Positions 1 through 7,831 of a stretch of DNA of 11,062 nucleotides are shown here, in pieces. Made by a program: the position numbers and the translations under genes. This DNA comes from Lachnospiraceae bacterium (GTDB lineage: Bacteria > Bacillota > Clostridia > Lachnospirales > Lachnospiraceae). The DNA is taken from NCBI GenBank assembly GCA_004552595.1, contig SFNX01000059.1, forward strand, positions 1 to 11,062, read 5' to 3'. How positions within the stretch are numbered: position 1 is the stretch's first letter; every line of letters begins with the position of its first letter. The notes beneath the pieces were generated by a model, which saw only the letters and a program-made list of their open reading frames with translations, did not search any database and was not told where the DNA came from.

Positions 1-1
1 G

Positions 2-3000
2 TATACTGCTAAGAATAAGTATATTGCACGCGTTAAAATTGAGAAGCTTTTCAATAACGGAGCACTTTCAGGATATGGTGCTTCAGTTGAATACTTTAAA
101 TATAATGTCAATGACACAACTGATATCACTAAACTTGGTGATGGTCTTACGGCGATGTCATTTGACAATACTTACGCTGCAAAGGGTGAGACTATTCTTT
201 ATGCAAAAAAGGAATTAACAAACAGAACTCTTGTAGCTAATGAATTTACATTCGAGCTTTATGAGAGAACTGATGATGGTGACATCAAAATTGGCGAGAA
301 GACGAACGATGCAGATGGAATAGTAAAATTTGATAAGATTACATATCCTAACCTTAAATCAGTTGGTGAACATATATATGTCATCAAGGAGGTAAAAGGA
401 AATCTTTCAGGAGTTTCATATTTTGGAGGCGAGAAGGTTGTAACAGTTGATGTTGCTGATAATGGTAGTGGTGCACTCTCTGTTACGCATAAAGATGCAA
501 CAGAATCTAACCCTGTAGTAATCACAAATACATATAATGCCAATGGCGAAGTGACATTTGCAGTTACAAAGGAGATTATTGGCAATGGTACATTATCTCA
601 GGATAAGGAATTTAGCTTTGAATTAAATAAAATAATAGATGGAAAAGCCGAGACTATTGAGACTGTAAAGATAGCTGGTGATGGTGATGCAACATTTACC
701 ACATTAAAGTATGAACTTAGTGATAAGGGTAAGGTATATAAATATACTATCAGAGAAGTAATTCCTGACGGGGCGAAAGGCTATCCGGAAGGTTCAGCTA
801 CTCCATCGTATTATATGATTCCTGTTACTTCTGAATATTATGATGGAATTAAGTATGACCCTACAGTTCATGAGATTACTGTAAAGGTTGACGATAACGG
901 TTCGGGTAAATTAGTTATTACTCAGGAACTAGATAACTCTCATGTAGAAAGTGTTAATGCAAAATTTACTAATGAATATAATCCTAGAAACCTTTATGCA
1001 TGTATAGAAGGTAGAAAGAAAATCGTTGGCAGCAACATAAAATTAAATGATGGAGATTTCACATTTAAATTTGAATTAGCTGAGGATTACGGCGATAAGA
1101 TTTCTATACCTGTTAAGGGAGAGATAACACCTTGTAATGCTATGTATGAGCAGTATAAGGTTACTGAAAATGGAAAAGAGTATTACACTTCTAAAAATTT
1201 AGCATCAGGTGAATTTGGCTTACATGGAATTACATTTAATGCACCGGGTACATATACAGTCAAGGTATCTGAAATTAATGGTGGTGAGTCAGGATGGATA
1301 TATGATAATAGTGAATATACCTGGACATTTGATATTATTGATAGTGGAGAAGGGTATTTAAGACCTAGGGACACTAATTCAGAAGTTAAAGTAGTAAAAA
1401 ATGATTCTGTTAATTATAAACCAGAAGACATGATTTTCGAAAACACTTATGTTTCTGGAGGCAAGGCTGTAATTAATGCTCAGAAAGCTATAAGTGGTGA
1501 TTATGATAAAACAGTTCAACAGGGTGAATTCAAATTTGAACTGCTTGATGGAAACAATGAAAATGCTAACAGAGTCGGCGAAATAAAAGAGACCGCTGCA
1601 GGCGGTAGTGTTACTTTTGATACAATTGAGTATACACTTTCATCTTTAGAAGGAGCAAAAGAGAAGGACTTTGTATATTATGTTCATGAAGTTCTGCCGG
1701 ACAAATTAAAACAGTCTGAGGTTACCGATTCAAAAGGTGCAAAGAGAACAGTTGGGTATTCTTATGATGATACATATCATAAGGTTACTGTTCATGTTGC
1801 ACTCAATGATACTACTAATGAGCTTGATACTACAGTAACATATGAGGACGGAAACGTTGCTACAATAACAAATAAGTACGAAGCATACGGCTCTGTGAAA
1901 TTTGGTGGTAATAAGAAGCTCCTTGGCAGGAAGTTTAAGGATGACGATTCAGGTAGATTTAGTGCGATACTTATTGACGAGGCTACTAACGAAGTTATTG
2001 ATACAGCATCAATAAATAAGAAGTCAGGCTTGTTTAATAATAATGGTGGTGAGTTTACATTTAAGACTCTTGAGTATACAAAGCCGGGAAATTATAAGTA
2101 TCTTGTGAAAGAAGTCGGCGAAGTAGAGGGAATTACAAATGATACTACTATTTATGAAGTTACTGTATCTGTAACAGATATAAATGGTGATGGTAAATTA
2201 ACATGTGTACCAACATATGGTAATAACGCACCAGAAATTACATTCGTAAATACATTAAATACTCCTGGTAAGGCTAATGTTATAGCTAATAAGAAGCTTG
2301 ACTTTGGAACACTAAAGAGAGACCAGTTTAGCTTTATATTAATTGATAAGGCAACTAATGAAATAATTGATACTAAAAAGAATGACGAGTCAGGTTTAGT
2401 TCAATTTGATCAGATTGAGTATACGCTTGACCAGTTAGAAAAGGTTGATGGTAATCCAGTTCCAACTACGTTCTACTATACAATTAGTGAAGTAAATGAT
2501 GAGCAGGAGGAATATGAGTATTCAACACTTTATTATAATGTTGAGATAACAGTTTCGCCTGGTGATGACGGACTTACAACGGAGGTTATTTATAAGGATC
2601 CAAATGGATTAAAAGTTAAACCTGGAGAAGTAGTGTTTGAGAACAAGTATAAAGCTGATGGTAAGGTTCAATTTGAAATATCAAAGACTCTTACTGGCAG
2701 GGCAATGGATAACAAGCAGTTCTCATTCGAACTTCGAGACGAAAGTGGAAATTTAGTTAAGCTTTATGATGAGGAAGGCAATGAAACATTTGACGGAATA
2801 GTATATTCACCGTCATCCGATGCTGGTAAGGCTGTTAAGATTGCTTTTCCTGAGATTCAGTATACTCAGGCAGATTTAAATGAAGAAGCAAGCCGTGCAA
2901 TTGATACTGATGGTACATTTGCTAAGTACTACACAATCAGAGAGGTAATCCCAGGAAGTATCGCTGAAGGATATACATATGATGCTTCAGTATATAATGT

Positions 3001-6000
3001 ACAGGTTACATTAAAGGATAACGGCAAGGGTAAAATTGTTACAGATTGGAAAGCATACAAGGCAGGAGAAGTAACTGCTGAAAAGAACTTCTTGCAACAG
3101 ATATGGAAAAACCTTGTTGCATTCTTCACAGGTAAAAATGCGAATCAGAATGTCGTGTTTAAGAACAAGTACGTTGCAGAAGGCGAATTAAAGCTTAAAG
3201 CTATTAAGGAGACAAACGGAGTACTTAATAAGGACTACTTCTCATTTATCCTTAAGGGTAAAGACGAAAACGGTAAGGATATTTCCGAGACAGTTACAAA
3301 TGATGCTAACGGAAACGTTACATTCAGCGCAATTAAGTATACAAAGCCTTCATCAGAGCCTTATGTATATACAATAAATGAAGTAATACCTAAGGATAAG
3401 GATAAGAAGGCAGGATTTACATATGACGAAACTGTTTATACAGTAAAAGTAACAGTTACTGATGATGGCAGTGGTGTGTTAAGCGTTAATGCTGATATTA
3501 CTGCACGTTCAAAGGATAAAATCAGTGCTGTATCAACAGCTGTATCAACAGTAGTAACAAATACTGACGGTTCAAGTAAGGGATTATGCGAGCCGGATGC
3601 AGTTAAGTTTGTTAACCCATATACAACCGGTGGTGCAAGTGTTGTAATCGATGGTAACAAGGTTGTTGCAGGAAGAAAGGCACAGGTAGCTAAGGACGAG
3701 TTTACATTTAAGCTTAGCGGAGGCGACTTAACAGAAGACCGTTTTGCTTCTACTGAAGCAGGCGGAAGATTTACATTCGGACCGATAGAGTATTCATATG
3801 AAGATCTTAACGGTAAGAATGAAGAAACATATACATACACTGTATCTGAAGTAATTCCTTCTGAAAAGGATGCTAACATTACATATTCAAATGAAACTTA
3901 TACTGTAGTAGTGACACTAAAAGATAATCATGACGGAACATTGTCTGCAACTAAGACAATCGTTGGCGCTAATTCGATTGTGTTCACGAATACTTACAGT
4001 GCTGCTAATTCGTTACCATTACAGGTTAAAAAGACTGTAACGGGCAAGAAAGTATCTGATAATCTTGACTTTTCATTTGAACTTTCAGGTACAGGAATTG
4101 ATCCTGCAATTGTTGTAAATGCCAAGGCAGGTGAAGTGGCTTCATTCCCTGACAGACAATTCAAGTTAGAAGATTTATATGATGAAGCTACAAAGACATA
4201 TGGTAAACGCGAATACGATTATAAGATTCGTGAAATTCCTAACGATGGAGAAGAGTATGCCGGTTATGAATTTGATACAACTGAGTACAATATTCACGTT
4301 GAAGTAACAAATGAAAGTTCAGACGGCAAGTTAACCGTAAGAAACAGAGTAGATATTGTTAAGGATGGTGTTACTACAGAAGGTACATTAGAAGATGTTA
4401 CACCGGCAACGTTTATTTTCAATAACCCATATAAGGCTGACGGTCAGACAGAAATTGTTGGTACAAAGACATTAACAGGAAGAACTTTAGAAGAAGGTGA
4501 ATTTGAATTTGTACTTTTGAATGACGAGTCAGAGGTTATTGCAACTGCTTCAAATGATGCAAACGGAAACTTTAAGTTTGGCGGAGAAGGAACAGATATC
4601 CTTAAATTCACACAGGAAGATGTAGGTAAGACATTTAACTACACTGTTAAGGAAGTAATTCCTGAAAATAAAGCAGACAGACTTCCAAATGTTACATACG
4701 ATGGCACAGTTATTAACGTAGCAATTGAAGTATGTGATGCCGGTAAGGGTAAGCTTTCATTCAATCAGACAGTAACTAATGGAAGAGGCGGCAAGGTTGC
4801 ATTTGTTAACGAATTCATTGCAGATGGCTCAATACAGTTTAAAGTAGATAAGAAGTTAACAGGTAGAAATCTTAATGACGGTGAATTTGAGTTTGTTCTT
4901 AAGCAGACTAAGGGCGGTAAGATTAAGTCATTTGAGAGCGGTGAAAAGACCGTAACAAATAATGCAGCAGGTGCTGTTGATTTCGGAAGTATTGCATTCG
5001 ATCAGACTGAGGTCGGAGAATATGAGTTTGAAATTACTGAGAAGTCAGGTGATATTAAGGGTGTTACATACTCTAATAATAAATACACTGCTAAGGTTAA
5101 TGTATCGGTTAAGAACGGCGCACTTGCTGTTGAAAAGACTGAAGAAACAGGAAGCACTACTTTCGAAAATAAATTTATTGCATCAGCATATGTTGATTTA
5201 GGTGGTGAGAAGATTCTTAAAGGCTTCGAGTCTGATAAGATTAAAAAGGGTGAATATACATTTATCCTTAAAGATTCAGAAGGCAATAAGATAGCTGATA
5301 CAACAGTAAACGGTAAGGGCGAATATAAATTCAGCCATAATGATGTTACTGCATTAAATTACACTCAGGATGACTTAGAGTACAACGCAGCTACAGGCAA
5401 GTACACAACCGTTAAGACATATACTGTTGAAGAATATGAACCTGAAACTCATGATGAAAAGATTACTTATGATAAGAAGGTTTATACAGTTACAGTAACT
5501 CTTGACTTAAATACTGTTACAGGTAAAATGAGCGCAGTTGCAACAACTGATAAGGGCGCCAAAGCATCTGAGATGAACTTTACTAATATTTATGAAGATG
5601 AAAATGAGTGGGCTCCATCTGTTACAAAGACAGTTGTAGGTAAGAATTACGAAAACGGTAAGTACACATACAAGCTTACTGAAGTAGACAAAGACGGAAA
5701 TGTTGTAGCCGGTGGTTACACAGAAGAGATTAAGAATACAGACATTACTACAAGCTTCTCTTCAATTAAGTATAATCAGAGTAAACTTGGAACATACTAT
5801 TATAAGATTGAAGAAATTAATACAGAAGACGGAACAGCAATAGACAAAACCGTTTATTATGCAACTGTAGTAGTTGATGTTGATGAAACAACACAGGCAA
5901 TCTCAATTAATGACACTTATACTAAGGTGTCAGGAGATGAGACCACAGGAGCTACAGAAGTAGTATTTACCAATAAGTACAAAGCTTCATTAGAAATTCC

Positions 6001-7831
6001 TCTTGAAGGTCTTAAGAAATTAGAGAATAGAAACCTTAAGGCAGATGAGTTCTCGTTCGCAATTATGGACGGAGACAAGGTTCTTGTTAATGACGGCAAT
6101 GAAATGATTGCTAAAAACGTAGCAGGAACAATGAATGACAAGGGAGTTGCCGAAGGTAAGTTTGTATTCCCTGTTATGAAGTTTGACCAAGAAGTATTTA
6201 AGAATGCTTCAGGCGGATATGACAGTGAGAAGGAACTTAAGTACACAGTTGTTGAGCAGAAAAAGGATAACTGTGGTGGTATCACTCAGTCTCAGGAAAA
6301 GTACAGCCTTGTTATCAAATTAACGGCCGGTATTGACGGAATTACTAAGGAAGTTAAGATCGATAAGCTTGGAGAAAACGGCGGAATATTCGGTCTTAAG
6401 GATGGTAAGGCAAAGCTTGAATTCACAAACGTATATGAAGCAACGGGCGAGTGGGATCCGGAAGGCTGGAAGGAGCTTGTAGGACGTGACCTTAAGGATG
6501 GTGAATTTGAGTTTAAGATTAGAGAAGTAGACTTAAAGAATGATACTGTAAACGGTCACGAATACGTTGTTAAAAACGTTGGAAACCAGATTAAGTTCTC
6601 AAGTGATGACGTTGTTTCTAAGGGTGATTACTTCCTTAAGTATACTCAGGATGATTTAGGTCCTAATGGAAAAGCAAACTTTATCTATGAATTCAGCGAA
6701 GTTAAGCAGGAAACAGCTACAGGAATTAAATTTGATGAAGATATCTATAAGATATTAGTGGAAGTTTCTGATAATGGAGATGGAACGCTTAATGTAAAGG
6801 TTGACAGAGATGACCTTCTTAATAAACTTACTCAGAAGATTAAGGATTCTAACTTAGAAGATAAGAACATAAGCGAAAATGCAATATTCTTATTCAAGAA
6901 TGAATACGAAGCTTATGGTTCACTTGACCTTATCGGAACTAAGACATTTGACGGACCAGAAGAGTTCTTAAAAGACTTTAAGTTCACAATTAAGGAGACT
7001 ACAGAAGGTAAGGAAAGTTATGAAGATACAGTTTCATGTGATGAAAAGGGCGTCATTACATTCTCAAAATTAAGCTACAAGTACAAGCCAATGGAGCGTG
7101 ATGACAGAGGCACTCATACTTATGAGATAAGGGAAGTTATTCCTGCAGATGACAGCAAGGCTCTTGGTGTTAAGTACGATAAGAGAGTTTATAAAGTGAC
7201 AGTTGATGTTACTGATAAGGGCGAAGGAAAACTTGTTCCTGTTGTTAAGAGCATTACAAGGGAGTTGATTGGTGACGGACAGGAGCCAAATTATGACTTC
7301 TTCGTAGGAAGTGGTGAAAACAGAGCTAACTACTTTACATTTGAAAATAAGTATGAAGCAAATGCTGACTTATTGTTCAAGGGTATGAAGTTCCTTAAGA
7401 GATATGAAGACTCTAAGGATTATATTACAGGTGATGAACTTAAGAACTTTGAATTTGCATTATACAGAGTAGATGCAACAAAGGATACATTGATTGATTA
7501 TGCAACTGCTTCAGCAGATGGAAGCTTTGTATTAGGTCTTGATGATAATGGAGACATTTCAGAAGGTGTTAAGTTCACACAGAAAGATATCGGACAAACA
7601 TACACTTACCTGATTAAAGAGACAACAAAGGTTGGCGATGGTGTTGTATATGATGAAAATGTTTATGAAATAACAGTAGTAGTTAAAGCACCGGCTGCAG
7701 GCTCTGATAAGCTTATACTTGATGTTACAGCGATTGATAAGAGCGGTGCTACAGTAGCAGTTAAGCTTGAAAATGATAAGTATCTGTACACAGCTTCAAC
7801 GTTTAACTTTACAAACTTAAAGCCTGAATAT
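2..7831 (+). repeat. Array of one partial and 18 complete Spy0128/FctA-like isopeptide domains
   Basis: Domains were delimited by the recurring end motif F-x-N-x-Y. Boundaries: partial 2-175; R1 176-535; R2 536-979; R3 980-1450; R4 1451-1879; R5 1880-2257; R6 2258-2650; R7 2651-3172; R8 3173-3622; R9 3623-3997; R10 3998-4432; R11 4433-4816; R12 4817-5176; R13 5177-5593; R14 5594-5980; R15 5981-6436; R16 6437-6907; R17 6908-7354; R18 7355-7831. Each begins with a strand like KTLTGR (reactive Lys), then an FxFxL strand, often a Y-T-Q-D-D-L-G segment, a strand like YTIREVIP (catalytic Glu), a Y-D-x-x-x-Y-x-V-x-V strand with a D-N-G-x-G-x-L turn, and the final Asn motif. In R11 the Lys codon is at 4466, Glu at 4652 and Asn at 4808. 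The copies are clearly diverged at protein level, so this is an old expansion rather than a recent tandem amplification. Confidence 0.9.

Noticed and set aside
155..157. ATG as the start of the giant protein
   Set aside because: The same frame is open back to base 2 and reads as repeat sequence. The ATG lies just before FDNTY, the end motif of a domain, and no ribosome binding site or signal peptide accompanies it.
3436..3879. A 147-codon open frame on the - strand, one of several antisense frames of 60-150 codons across the array
   Set aside because: They are shadows of the coding strand: they lack ribosome binding sites and recognisable domains, and they overlap well-supported domains.
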